From: Orientallactaga sibirica
Taxonomy: Eukaryota; Chordata; Mammalia; Rodentia; Dipodidae
Direction of reading: 5' to 3'
Length of the DNA: 64,000 nt
NCBI GenBank assembly: GCA_036365145.1
Contig: JAEOAD010000939.1
Span: 124,001-188,000 of the forward strand
Shown: one piece after another, positions 24,838 through 37,200 of the stretch
Numbering within the stretch: the first letter of the stretch is position 1
Layout of the letters: every line of letters starts with the position of its first letter
Made by a program: the position numbers and the translations under genes
Notes under the pieces: generated by a model
What the model was told of the DNA's origin: nothing
The model's input: the letters and a program-made list of their open reading frames with translations, nothing else
The model's database searches: none

Positions 24838-24891
24838 GTCATCTAACAAGATGTACAACTTAGTGTCATCTAACAAGGTGTACAACTTAGT
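24838..24891. repeat. 27-bp internal duplication, instance 7 (last in window)
   Basis: The units read GTCATCTAACAAGATG and GTCATCTAACAAGGTG, so the AAGG form is in the second unit here and in the first unit in instances 1-3. I find no further double-unit copy in the remaining 39 kb, although a single-unit GTGTCATCTAACAAG occurs near 57,240. Confidence 0.85.
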
Positions 24892-26170
24892 CGATTCGCC
24901 TCATTTCTAATGAAGTTTGTTTAGAAAACAAACACCTTCATTGCCGAACGCTGTACTGTGTGAAATAAGCTAGTTTGGTTCCCGGAATCAGTTCCTTTCC
25001 TACCAAGAAGGTTGAGTGCAGCAAGTTCAAACTTTCCTTGTCTGTGTAATCTAACAAGATATACAACTTAGTAGATTCGCCTCATTTCTAAAGTAGATTG
25101 TTTAGAAAACAAACATCTTCAATGCCAAACAGTGTACTGTGTGAAATAAGGTAGTTCGGTTCTAAAAATCAGTTGCTTTCCTACGAATAAGGTTGAGTGC
25201 AGCAAGTTCAAACTTTCCTTGTTTGTGTAATTTAAGATATACAACTTAGTAGATTCGCTTCATTTCCAAAGTAGTTTGTTTAGAAAACAAACATCTTCAT
25301 TACCGAACACTGTACTGTGTGAAATAAGCTGTTTAAGTTCTAGGAATCAGCTGTTTTTCTACAAAGATAGTTGAGTGCAGCAAGGTCAATCACTCCTAGT
25401 TAGTGTAAACAAACATGATGTACAACTTAGTACATATGCCTCATTTTGAAAGTAGTTTTTTCCAAACAAACATCTTCATTGCCGAATACTGTACTGTGTG
25501 AAATAAGCTAGATGGCTTCTCAGAATCAGTTGCTCTTCTACGAAGATGGTTGTGTGAAGCAAGTTCAAACATTCCTACTTAGTGTAATCTAACAGGATGT
25601 ACAACTTAGTAGATTCGCCTCATTTCGAAAGTAGTTTGTTTAGAAAACAAACATCTTCATTCCCGAACACTGTACTGTGTGAAATAAGCTAGCTTGGTTC
25701 TAGGAATCACGTGCTTTTCTACAAAGATGGTTGAGTGCAGCAAGTTCAAATATTCCTAGTTAGTGTAATCTCAGAAGATATACAACTTACAAGTTTCGAT
25801 TCATTTTTAAACTACTTTGTTTAGAAAACAAACATCTTCATTGCCAAATACTGTACTGTGTGAAACAAGCCAGCTCAGTTCTAGGAATGTATTACTTTCC
25901 TACGAAGATTGAGGGCAGCAAGTTCAAACTTTCCTTGTTTGTGTAATCTAAAAAGATGTAGAACTTAGATTCGCCGCATTTCTAAAGTAGTTTGTTTAGA
26001 AAACAAATATCTTCATTGCTGAACACTGTACTGTGTGAAATAAGCTATTTCGGGTCTAGGAATCATTTGCTTTCCTACGAAGAAGGTTTAGTGCAGCAAG
26101 TTCAAACATTCCTAGTTTGTGTAATCTAACAAGATGTCCAAGTTAGTAGATTCAACGCATTTCTAAAATA

Positions 26171-26351
26171 GTTTGTTTAGAAAACAAACACCTTCATTGC
26201 CAAACACTGTACTCTGTGAAATAAGCTAGTTTGGTTCTAGGAATCAGTTGCTTTCCTACGAAGAAGGTTGAGTGCAGCAAGTTCAAACTTTCCTTGTTTG
26301 TGTAATCTAACAAGATGTACAACTTAGTAGATTCGCCTCATTTCAAAAGTA
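26171..26351. repeat. Representative type I monomer (181 bp)
   Basis: This copy is close to the window consensus and serves as a reference. In order it carries the dyad GTTTGTTT-AGA-AAACAAAC (1-19), the block around CACTGTACTCTGTG, GGTTCTAGGAATCAGTTGC (about 63-81), TTTCCTACGAAGAAGGTTGAG (about 82-102), GCAGCAAGTTCAAACTTTCC (about 104-123), TTGTTTGTGTAATCTAACAAG and GATGTACAACTTAGTAGATTCGCCTCATTT near the end. Type I is defined by CTTAGTAGATTCGCCTC followed by AAAGTAGTTTG. It is the commonest form in every part of the window. Confidence 0.9.
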
Positions 26352-28499
26352 GTTTGTTTAGAAAACAAACATGTTCATTGCCGAACACTGTACTGTGTGA
26401 AATAAGCTAGTTCGGTTTTATCAATCAGTTGCTTTTCTACGAAGATGGTTGAGTGCAGCAATTTGAAACATTCGTAGTTATTGGAATAACACAAGATATA
26501 CAACTCAGTAGATTCGCCTCATTTCTAAGGTAATTTGTTTGGAAAAAAACCATCTTCATTGCTGAACACGGTTTTGTGTGAAATAAGCTAGTTAGGTGAT
26601 AGGATTCAATTGCTTTTCTCAAAGACAGTTGAGTGCAGCAACTTCAAACATTCCTAGTCAGTGTAATCTAAGAAGATGTACACCTTCCAAGTTTCACTTC
26701 ATATCTAAACTTCTTTGTTTAGAAAAGAAACATCTTCATTGCCAAATACTGTACTATGTGAAACAAGCCAGTTTGGTTCCAGGAATCAGTTGCTTTCCTA
26801 CGAAGAAGGTTGAGTGCATCAAGTTCAAACTTTCCTTGTTTGTGTAATCAAAAAGTTTACAACTTAGTAGATTCCCCTGATTTCTAACCTACTTTGTATA
26901 GGAAACAAACATCTTCATTTCCGAACACTGTACTGTGTGAAATAAGCTAGTTCGGTTCTAGGAATTAGTTGCTTTCCTAGGAAGAAGGTTGATTGCAGCA
27001 AGTTCAAAGTTGCCTTGTATGTGTAATCAAACACGATATACAACTTAGTAGATTTGCCTCATTTCTAAAGTAGTTTGTTTAGAAAATAAACCTCTTCATT
27101 GCCAAACACTCTGCTGTGTGAAATTAGCTAGTTCGCTTTTAGGAATCAGTTGCTTTCCTACAAAAAAGGTTGAGTGCAGCAACTTCAAACTTTCCTTGTT
27201 TGTGGAATCAAACAAGATGTACAACTTACAAGTTTCGCTTCATTTCTAAACTACTTTGTTTAGAAAACTAACATCTTCATTGCCAAATACTGTACTTTAT
27301 GAAATAAGCTACTTCGATTGTAGGAATCAGTTGCTTTTCAACGTATAAGGTTGAGTGCAGCAAGTTCCATCTTTCCTTGTTTCTGTAATGTTACAAGATG
27401 TACAACTCAGTAGATTCATTTAATTTCTAAAGTAGTTTGTTTAGAAAACAAACATCTTCATTTCCGAACACCGTACTGTGTGAAATAAGCTAGTTCAATT
27501 CTAGTAATCAGTTGCTTTTTTACGAACGTTGAGTGAAGCAAGTTCAAACTTTCCTTGTTTGTGTAATCTCACAAGATGTAGAACTTATTATATTCGCCTC
27601 ATTTCTAAAGTACTTTGTTTTAAAAACAAACATCTTCATTGCTCAACACTGTACTGTGTGAAATACTCTATTTTGGTTCTAGGAATCAGTTGCTTTCCTA
27701 TGAAGAAGGCTGATTACAGCAAGTTCAAACTTTCCTTGTTTATATAATCTGAAACGTTTTACAACGTAGCAGATTCGCCTCATTTCTAATGTGGTTTCTT
27801 TAGAAAACAAACATCTTCATTGCCAAACACTGTACTGTGTGAAATAAGCTAGTTCGGTTCTAGGAATCAGTTGCTTTATTACGAAGAGGGTTGAGTGCAG
27901 CAAGTTCAAACTTTACTTGTATATGTAATCAAACAAGATGTACAACTTAGTAAATTCACCTCATTTCTAAAGTAGTTTCTTTAGAAAACAAACATGTTCA
28001 TTCCCGAACACTGTAATGTGTGAAATAAGCTAGTTCGGTTCTAAGAATCAGTTGCTTTCGTAGGAAGAAGGTTGAGTGTAGCAATTCAAACTTTACTTGT
28101 TTGTGTAATGTAACAAGATATACAACTTAGTAGATTCGCTTGATTTCTAAAGTGGTTTGTTTAAAAAACAAACATCTTCATTGCCGAGCACTGTACTGGG
28201 TGAAATGAGGTAGTTCGGTTCTAGGAATCAGTTCCTTTCCTATGAAGAAAGTTGAATGCAGCAAGTTCAAACTTTCCTTGTTTGTGTAATCTAACAAGAG
28301 GCACAACTTGCAAGTTTCGCTTCATTTCTAAACTACTTTGTTTATAAAACAAACATCTTCATTTCCAAATACTGTACTGTGTGAAATAAGCTAGTTCAGT
28401 TTTAGGAATCAGTTGCTTTCCTACAAAGAATGTTGAGTGCAGCATGTTCCAACTTTCCTTGTTTGTGTAATCAGAAACGATGTACAACTTCATATATTA

Positions 28500-31380
28500 G
28501 CCTCAGTTCTAAAATAGTTTCTTTAGTAAACAAACATCTTCATTGCCCAACACTGTACTGTGTGAAATAAGCTAGTTCTGTTCTAGGAATAGATTGCTTT
28601 TCTACCAAGATGGTTTGGTGTAGCAGGTTCAAACATTATTAGTTTGTCTAATCTAACAAGATGTACGAATTAGTCAACTCGGTTCATTTCTAAAGTAGTT
28701 TGTTTAAAAAACAAACATCTTCATTGCTGAACACTGTACTGTGTGAAATAAGCTATTTTGGTTCTAGGAATCAGTTCCTTTCCTCCAAAGAAGGTTGAGT
28801 GAAGCAAGTTCAAACTTTCCTTGTTTATGTAATCTAAAAAGATGTACAACTTAGTAGATTTGCCTCATTTCTAAAATACTTTCTTTAGTAAAAAAACATC
28901 TTCATTATCCAACACTGTACTGTGTAAAATAAGGTAGTTCCATTCTAGGAATCAGTTCCTTTTCTACGAAGATGGTTCAGTGTAGCAAGTTCAAACATTC
29001 ATAGTTAGTCTAATCTAAGAAGATGAACAACTTAGTCAACTCGGTTCATTTCTAAAGTAGTTTGTTTAAAAAACAAACATCTTCATTGCTGAACAATGTA
29101 CTGTGTGAAATAAGCTAGTTCAGTTCTAGGAATCAGTTACTTTTCTACGAACATGGTTGAGTGCAGCAAGTTCAAACATTCCTAGTTAGTGTAATCTCAC
29201 AAGATGTACAACTTACAAGTTTAGCTTCATTTCAGAACTACATTGTTTACAAAATGAACATCTTCATTGCCAAATACTGTACTGTGTGAAATAAGCCAGT
29301 TCTGTTCTCAGAATTAAGTGCTTTCCCAAGAAGAAGGTTGAGTGCAGAATGTTCCAACTTTCCTTGTTTGTGTAATCTGGCAAGATGTACAACTTAGTAG
29401 ATTCGCCTCATTTCTACAAGTAGTTTGTTTAGAAAACAAACATCTTCATTGCCGAACACTGTACTGTGTGAAATAAGCTAGTTCCGTTCTAGGAATCAGT
29501 TGGTTTCCTACGAAATAGGTTGAGTGCAGCAAGTTCAAACTTTCCTTGTTTGTGTAACCTAACAAGATGTACAACTTAGTAGATTCGCCTCATTTCTACA
29601 GCAGTTTGTTTAGAAAACAAACATTTTCATTGCCGAACACTGTAGTGTGTGAAACAAACTAGTTCAGTTCTCAGAATCAGTTTCTTTCCTATGAAGGAAG
29701 TTGAGTGCAGCAAGTTCGAACTTTCCTTGCTTGTGTAATCTAACAAGATATACAACTTAGTAGATTCGCCTCATTTCCAAAGTCGTTTGTTTAGAAAACA
29801 AACATCTTCAGTGCCTAAAAGTATACTGTGTGAAATAAGCTAGATTGGTTTTAGTAATCAGTTGCTTTCCTACGAAGAAGGTTGAGTGCAGCAAGTTCAA
29901 CCTTTCTTTGTTTCTGTAATGTTACAAGATGTACAACTTAGTAGATTCGCCTCATTTCTAACATACTTTGTTTAGAAAACAAACACCTTCATTGCCGAAC
30001 ACTGTCATGTGTGAAATAAGTTAGTTCGGTTCTAGGAATCAGTTGCTCTCCGACGAAGAAGGTTGAGTGCAACAAGTTAAAACTTGCCCTTTTTGTGGAA
30101 TCTAACAAGATCTAGAACTTAGTAGCTTCCCCTTATTTCTAAAGTAGATTGTTGAGAAAACAAACATCTTTATTGCTGAACACTGTACTGTGTGAAAAAA
30201 AGCTTGTTTGGTTCCAAGAATCAGTTACTTTACTATGAACATGGTTGAGTGCAGCAAGTTCAAACATTCCTAGTTACTGTAATCTAACAAGATGTACAAC
30301 TTACAAGTTTCGCTTCATTTCTAAACTACATTGTTTAGAAAATGAACATCTTGATTGCCAAATACTGTACTGTGTGAAATAAGCCAGTTCTGTTCTCGAA
30401 ATTAGGTGCTTTCCGAAGAAGAAGGTTGAGCGCACCATGTTCCAACTTTTCATGTTTGTGTAATCTGCCATGATGTAAAACTTAGTAGATTCGCCTCATT
30501 TCTACAAGTAGTTTGTTTAGAAAACAAACATCTTCATTGCCAAACACTGTACTGTGTGAAATAAGCTAGTTTGGTTCTAGGAATTAGTTGCATTCCTACG
30601 AAATATGTTGAGTGCAGCAAGTTCAAACTTTCCTTGTTTGTGTAATCTAACAAGGTGTACAACTTAGTAGATTCACCTCATTTCTAAAGCAGTTTGTTTA
30701 GAAAACAAACATCTTCATTGCCGAACACTGTATTGTGTCAAACAAGCTAGTTCAGTTCTAAGAATCAGTTGCTTTCCTACGAAGAAGGTTGAGTGCAGCA
30801 AGTTCAAACTCTCCCTGTTTGTGTATTCTACCAAGATGTACAACTTAGTAGGTTCACCTCATTTCTAAAGTCTTTTTAGAAAACAAACATATTCATTGCC
30901 AAACACTGTATTGTGTGAAATAAGCTAGTTCGGATCTAGTAATCAGTTGCTTTCCTACTAAGAAGGTTGAGTGCAGCAAGTTCAAACTTTCCTTTTTCTG
31001 TAATGTTACAAGATGTACAACTTAGTAGATTTGCCTCATTTCTAACGTACTTTGTTTAGAAAACAAAAACCTTCATTGCTGAACACTGTAATGTGTGAAA
31101 CAAGTTAGTTCAGTTCTGGAATCAGTTGCTCTCCTACAAAGAAGGTTGAGTGCAGCAAGTTAAAACTTTCCTTTTTTGTGTAATCTAACAAGATGTAGAA
31201 CTTAGTAGATTCCTATTTCTAAAGTAGTTTGTTTAAAACAAACATTTTCATTGCTGAACTCTGTACTGTGTTAATAATCTAGTTCAGTTCTAGGAATCAG
31301 TGGCTTTCTGAAAAGTTAGTGCAGCATGTTGAAACTTTTCTTGTTTGTGTAATCTAAAAAGATGTACATTTAGATTATTA
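28500..31380. repeat. 2.88-kb (16-monomer) higher-order unit, copy 1
   Basis: This unit is repeated directly downstream at an offset of 2,878-2,883 bp, equal to about 16 monomers. Diagnostic variants in order include TTTCTTTAGTAAACAAAC (28,519), ACCAAGATGGTTTGGTG, TTAGTCAACTCGGTTC, TTTACAAAATGAAC, TCTACAAGTAGTTTG (two extra bases), CTACAGCAGTTTG, TGCCTAAAAGTATACTG, CTTTACTATGAACATGG and TTCTACCAAGATG. An internal two-monomer echo (28,681 with 29,043) carries the same GGTTCATTTC and GTTTAAAAAACAAAC forms. Confidence 0.9.
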
Positions 31381-32420
31381 GCCTCATTTCTAAAGTAGTT
31401 TCTTTAGTAAACAAACATCTTCATTGCCCAACACTGTACTGTGTGAAATAAGCTAGTTCTGTTCTAGGAATCAGTTGCTTTTCTACCAAGATGGTTTGGT
31501 GCAGCAAGTTCAAACATTATTTGTTTGTCTAATCTAACAAGATGTACAATTAGTCAATCGGTTCATTTCTAAAGTAGTTTGTTTAAAAACAAACATCTTC
31601 ATTGCTGAACACTGTACTGTGTGAAATAAGCTATTTTGGTTCTAGGAATCAGTTCCTTTCCTCCAAAGAAGGTTGAGTGCAGCAAGTTCAAACTTTCCTT
31701 GTTTATGTAATCTAAAAAGATGTACAACTTAGTAAGTTTTGCCTCATTTCTAAAAATACTTTGTTTAGAAAAAAAACATCTTCATTATCCAACACTGTAC
31801 TGTGTAAAATAAGGTAGTTCCGATTCTAGGAATCAGTTGCTTTTCTACGAAGATGGTTCAGTGCAGCAAGTTCAAACATTCATAGTTAGTCTAATCTTAA
31901 GAAGATGAACAACTTAGTCAATCGGTTTCATTTCTAAAGTAGTTTGTTTAAAAACAAACATCTTCATTGCTGAACAATGTACTGTGTGAAATAAGCTAGT
32001 TCAGTTCTAGGAATCAGTTACTTTTCTACGAACATGGTTGAGTGCAGCAAGTTCAAACATTCCTTGTTTAGTGTAATCTCACAAGATGTACAACTTACAA
32101 GTTTAGCTTCATTTCAGAACTACATTGTTTACAAAACAAACATCTTCATTGCCAAACCACTGTACTGTGTGAAATAAGCCAGTTCTGTTCTCAGAATTAA
32201 GTGCTTTCCCAAAGAAGGTTGAGTGCAGAATGTTTCAAACTTTCCTTGTTTTGTAATCTAAAAAGATGTACAACTTAGTAGATTTTCCTCATTTCTAAAG
32301 TAGTTTGTTTAGAAAACAAACATCTTCATTGCCGAACACTGTACTGTGTGAAATAAGCTAGTTCCGTTCTAGGAATCAGTTGGTTTTCATGAAATAGGTT
32401 GAGTGCAGCAAGTTCAAACT
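31190..32420. other. Cluster of small indels at a duplication junction
   Basis: Compared with both neighbouring copies this stretch has many one- to five-base gains and losses: GATTCCTATTTC, GTTTAAAACAAAC, GGCTTTCTGAAAAG, TACATTTAGATTATTAG, TTAGTCAATCGG (for CAACTCGG), AAGTTTTGCC, CTAAAAATAC, AATCTTAAGAAG, GCCAAACCACTG, CCCAAAGAAGG, TGTTTCAAAC and GGTTTTCATGAAATAGG. Substitutions are not raised to the same degree. The density falls back after about 32,420. I read it as a probable low-quality consensus patch where two copies meet; a natural hypermutated tract is the alternative. Confidence 0.65.
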
Positions 32421-34260
32421 TTCCTTGTTTGTGTAACCTAACAAGATGTACAACTTAGTAGATTCGCCTCATTTCTACAGCAGTTTGTTTAGAAAACAAA
32501 CATTTTCATTGCCGAACACTGTAGTGTGTGAAACAAACTAGTTCAGTTCTCAGAATCAGTTTCTTTCCTATGAAGGAAGTTGAGTGCAGCAAGTTCGAAC
32601 TTTCCTTGCTTGTGTAATCTAACAAGATATACAACTTAGTAGATTCGCCTCATTTCCAAAGTCGTTTGTTTAGAAAACAAACATCTTCAGTGCCTAAAAG
32701 TATACTGTGTGAAATAAGCTAGATTGGTTTTAGTAATCAGTTGCTTTCCTACGAAGAAGGTTGAGTGCAGCAAGTTCAACCTTTCTTTGTTTCTGTAATG
32801 TTACAAGATGTACAACTTAGTAGATTCGCCTCATTTCTAACATACTTTGTTTAGAAAACAAACACCTTCATTGCCGAACACTGTCATGTGTGAAATAAGT
32901 TAGTTCGGTTCTAGGAATCAGTTGCTCTCCGACGAAGAAGGTTGAGTGCAACAAGTTAAAACTTGCCCTTTTTGTGGAATCTAACAAGATCTAGAACTTA
33001 GTAGCTTCCCCTTATTTCTAAAGTAGATTGTTGAGAAAACAAACATCTTTATTGCTGAACACTGTACTGTGTGAAAAAAGCTTGTTTGGTTCCAAGAATC
33101 AGTTACTTTACTATGAACATGGTTGAGTGCAGCAAGTTCAAACATTCCTAGTTACTGTAATCTAACAAGATGTACAACTTACAAGTTTCTGCCTTCATTT
33201 CTAAACTACATTGTTTAGAAAAACAAACATCTTGATTGCCAAATACTGTACTGTGTGAAATAAGCCAGTTCTGTTCTCGAAATTAGGTGCTTTCCGAAGA
33301 AGAAGGTTGAGCGCACCATGTTCCAACTTTTCATGTTTGTGTAATCTGCCATGATGTAAAACTTAGTAGATTCGCCTCATTTCTACAAGTAGTTTGTTTA
33401 GAAAACAAACATCTTCATTGCCAAACACTGTACTGTGTGAAATAAGCTAGTTTGGTTCTAGGAATTAGTTGCATTCCTACGAAATATGTTGAGTGCAGCA
33501 AGTTCAAACTTTCCTTGTTTGTGTAATCTAACAAGGTGTACAACTTAGTAGATTCACCTCATTTCTAAAGCAGTTTGTTTAGAAAACAAACATCTTCATT
33601 GCCGAACACTGTATTGTGTCAAACAAGCTAGTTCAGTTCTCGGAATCAGTTGCTTTCCTACGAAGAAGGTTGAGTGCAGCAAGTTCAAACTCTCCCTGTT
33701 TGTGTATTCTACCAAGATGTACAACTTAGTAGGTTCACCTCATTTCTAAAGTCTTTTTTTTAGAAAACAAACATATTCATTGCCAAACACTGTATTGTGC
33801 GAAATAAGCTAGTTCGGATCTAGTAATCAGTTGCTTTCCTACTAAGAAGGTTGAGTGCAGCAAGTTCAAACTTTCTTTTTTTCTGTAATGTTACAAGATG
33901 TACAACTTAGTAGATTTGCCTCATTTCTAACGTACTTTGTTTAGAAAACAAAAACCTTCATTGCTGAACACTGTAATGTGTGAAACAAGTTAGTTCGGTT
34001 CTGGAATCAGTTGCTCTCCTACGAAGAAGGTTGAGTGCAGCAAGTTAAAACTTTCCTTTTTTGTGTAATCTAACAAGATGTAGAACTTAGTAGATTCCCC
34101 TCATTTCTAAAGTAGTTTGTTTAGAAAACAAACATTTTCATTGCTGAACTCTGTACTGTGTTAATAATCTATTTTGGTTCTAGGAATCAGTGGCTTTCCT
34201 ATGAAGAAGTTTGAGTGCAGCAAGTTGAAACTTTTCTTGTTTGTGTAATCTAAAAAGATG
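31381..34260. repeat. 2.88-kb (16-monomer) higher-order unit, copy 2
   Basis: This is the tandem second copy of 28,500-31,380 and has the same order of private variants: CTTTAGTAAA at 31,402, GCAGTTTGTT at 32,480 against 29,601, and TTACAAGTTT at 33,179 against 30,301. From about 32,420 onward it is nearly identical to copy 1, whereas its first kilobase contains many small indels. Its right part is also the left partner of the 10.76-kb-spaced block at 44,395. Confidence 0.9.
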
Positions 34261-35200
34261 TACAACTTAGTAGATTCGCCTCATTTCTAAATTAGTTTCT
34301 TTAGAAAACAAACATCTTCATTTCCGAACACTGTACTGAGTGAAATAAGTTAGTTCCCTTCTAGGAATCAGTTCCTTTCCTACAAAGACGGTTGAGTGCA
34401 GTAAGTTCAAATATTCCTTGTTTATGGAATCTGAAAAGATGTACACTTTAGTAGAATCGCCTCATTTCTATAGTAGTTTGTTTAAAAAACAAACATCTTC
34501 ATTGCCGCACACAATACTGTGTTAAATAAGCTAGTTCAGTTCCATGAATCAGTTGCTTTCCAACGAAGAAGGTTGAGTGCAGCAAGTTCAAAATTTCCTT
34601 GTTTGTGTAACCTTAAAAGATGTACAACTTACAAGTTTTGTTTCATTTCGAAATTACATTGTTTAGAAAACAAATATCTTCATTTCCAAATACTGTACTG
34701 TGTGAAATAAGCTATTTCGATTGTAGGAATCAGTTGCTTTTCTACGAAGAAGGTTGAGTGCAGCAAGTTCAAACTTTCCTTGTTTCTGTAATGTTACAAG
34801 ATGTACAACTTACTAGATTCGCCTTATTTCTAAATTAGTTTGTTTAGAAAACAAACACCTTCATTGCCGAACACGGTAACGTGTGAAAAAAGCTAGTTTG
34901 GTTCTAGGAATCAGTTGCTTTCCTACGAAGGTTGAGTGCACCAAGTTCAAACTTTCCTTGTTTGTGTAATCTCAAAAGATGTAGAACTTAGTGGATTCAC
35001 CTCATTTCTAAAGTAGTTTGTTTAGAAAACAAACATCTTCATTGCTGACCACTGTACTGTGTGAAATAAGCTATTTTGGTTCTAGGAAACAGTTACTTTC
35101 CTCTGAAGAAGGTTGAGTGAAGCAAGTTCAAACTCTGCTTGTTTTGTAATCTAAAAAGATGTACATCTTAGTAGATTTTCCTCATTTCTAAAGTAGTTTC
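33400..35200. repeat. Ten-monomer (1.81-kb) higher-order unit, copy 1
   Basis: Monomers here are matched about 1,808 bp downstream. Examples are CGCACACAATACTG (34,506) with CGCACACAGTACTG (36,311), ACACTTTAGTAGA (34,442) with its partner near 36,248, CTCTGAAGAAGG followed by AACTCTGCTTG (35,101 with 36,909), and AAAACCTTCATTGC (33,952) with AAGACCTTCATTGC (35,756). Divergence is moderate, so the unit is older than the 2.88-kb pair that overlaps its left part. Confidence 0.75.
33639..34707. repeat. Six-monomer block repeated at 44,395, copy 1
   Basis: This block matches 44,395-45,463 at a constant offset of 10,756 bp. Shared features include AACTCTCC.TGTTTGTGTATTCTACC, AAAGTC followed by a long T run, TGTGCGAAATAAG, TCGGATCTAGTAATCA, TTAATAATCTATTT, AAGACGGTTGAG and CCATGAATCAG. 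Differences are few. Confidence 0.85.
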
Positions 35201-37200
35201 TTTAGTAAACAAACATCTTCATTGCCCAACACTGTACAGTGTGAAATAAGCTAGTTCCGTTCTAGGAATAGGTGGCTTTTCATCGAAGATGGTTGAGTGT
35301 AGCAAGTTCAAACATTCCTAGTTAGTCTAATCTAAGAAGATGAACAACTTAGTCAACTCGGTTCATTTCTAAAGTAGTTTGTTTAGAAAACAAACATCTT
35401 CATTGCCGAACACTGTACTGTGTGAAACAAGCTACTTCACTTCTCGGAATCAGTTGCTTTCCTATGAAGGACGTTGAGTGCAGCAAGTTCAAACTTTCCT
35501 TGTTTGTGTAATCTACCAAGATGTATAACTTAGTAGATTCGCCTCATTTCTAAAGTCGTTTGTTTAGAAAACAAACATCTTCATTGCAGAAAAGTGTACT
35601 GTGTGAAATAAGCTAGTTTGGTTCTAGTAATCAGTTGCTTTCCTACGAAGAAGATTGAGTGCAGCAAGTTCAAACTTTCTTTGTTTCTGTCATGTTACAA
35701 GATGTACAACTTAGTAGATTCGCCTCATTTCTAATGTACTTTGTTTAGAAAACAAAGACCTTCATTGCCAAACACTGTCATGTGTGAAATAAGGTAGTTC
35801 GGTTCTAGGAATCAGTTGCTCTCCTACGAAAAAGGTTGAGTGCAGCAAGTTAAAACTTGCCTTTTTTGTGTAATCTAACAAGATGTAGAATTTAGTAGAT
35901 TCCCCTTATTTCTAAAGTAGTTTGTTTAGAAAACGAACATCTTCATTGCTGAACACTGTACTGTGTTAATAATCTTTTTCGGTTCTAGGAATCACTTGCT
36001 TTCCTATGAAGAAGGTTGAGTGCAGCAAGTTGAAACTTTTCTTGTTTATGTAATCTAAAAAGATGTACAACTTAGTAGATTCGCCTCATTTCTAAAGTAG
36101 TTTCTTTAGAAAACAAACATCTTCATTTCCAAACAATGTACTGTGTGAAATAAGCTAGTTCGCTTCCAGGTATCAGTTCATTTCCTACAAAGACGGTTGA
36201 ATGCAGTAAGTTCAAATTTTCCTTGTTTATGTAATCTGAAAAGATGTACACTTTAGTAGATTCACCTCATTTCCATAGTAGTTTGTTTAGAAAACAAACA
36301 TCTTCATTGCCGCACACAGTACTGTGTGAAATATGCTAGTTCAGTTCTAGGAATCAGTTGCTCTCCTACGAAGAATGTTGAGTGCAGCAAGTTCAAACTT
36401 CCCTTGTTTGTGTAATCTAACAAGATGTACAACTTACAAGTTTCGCTTCATTTCTACACTATTTTGCTTAGAAAACAAACATCTTCATTGCCCAACACTG
36501 TACTGTGTGAAATAAGCTAGTACGCTTCTCGGAATCATTTCCTTTCCTACAAAGAAAGTTGAGTGCAGCAAGTTCAAATTATCCTTGTTTATGTAATCTG
36601 TAAAGATGTACAATTTACAAGTTTTGTTTCATTTCTAAACTACATTTTTTAGAAAACAAACATCTTCATTACCAAATACTGTACTGTGTGAAATAAGCTA
36701 GTTCGGTTGTAGGAATCAGTTGCTTTTCTACGAAGAAGGTTGAGTGCAGCAAGTTCAAACTTTCCTTGTTTCTGCAATGTTACAAGATGTACAACTTAGT
36801 AGATTCGCCTCATTTCTAAAGTGGTTTGTTTAGAAAACAAACACCTTAATTGCCAAACATGGTAATGTGTGAAATAAGCTATTTCGGTTCTAGGAATCAG
36901 TTGCTTTCCTCTGAAGAAGGTTGAGTGAAGCAAGTTCAAACTCTGCTTGTTTATGTAATCTAAAAAGATGTACAACTTAGTAGATTCTACTCAATTTTAA
37001 AGTAGTTTCTTTAGTAAAGAAACATCTTCATTGCCCAACACTGTACTGTGTGAAATAAGCTAGTTCCGTTCTAGGAATAGGTTGCTTTTCTACGAAGATG
37101 GTTGAGTGTAGCAAGTTCAAACATTCCTAGTTAGTCTAATCTAAGAAGATGTACCACTTAGTCAACTCGGTTCATTTCTAAAGTAGTTTGTTTAAAAAAT
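35201..37200. repeat. Ten-monomer (1.81-kb) higher-order unit, copy 2
   Basis: This is the second copy of the ten-monomer unit. It carries CCGTTCTAGGAATAGG..GCTTTTC, TTAGTCTAATCTAAGAAGATG and TTAGTCAACTCGGTTC near 37,060-37,170, which match 35,255-35,370 and also the 2.88-kb units at 28,900-29,050. The same monomers therefore take part in both 10- and 16-monomer periods. Confidence 0.75.

Larger units (their letters stand above)
23618..28499. repeat. Diverged mosaic satellite, region 2
   Basis: About 27 monomers of mixed forms a, b and c with type I and II ends hold the last 27-bp insertion copy at 24,838. Two diverged type II copies near 24,490 and 25,780 carry a normal dyad. No long near-identical internal block was found by eye, and no gene or inserted element. 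Confidence 0.8.
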
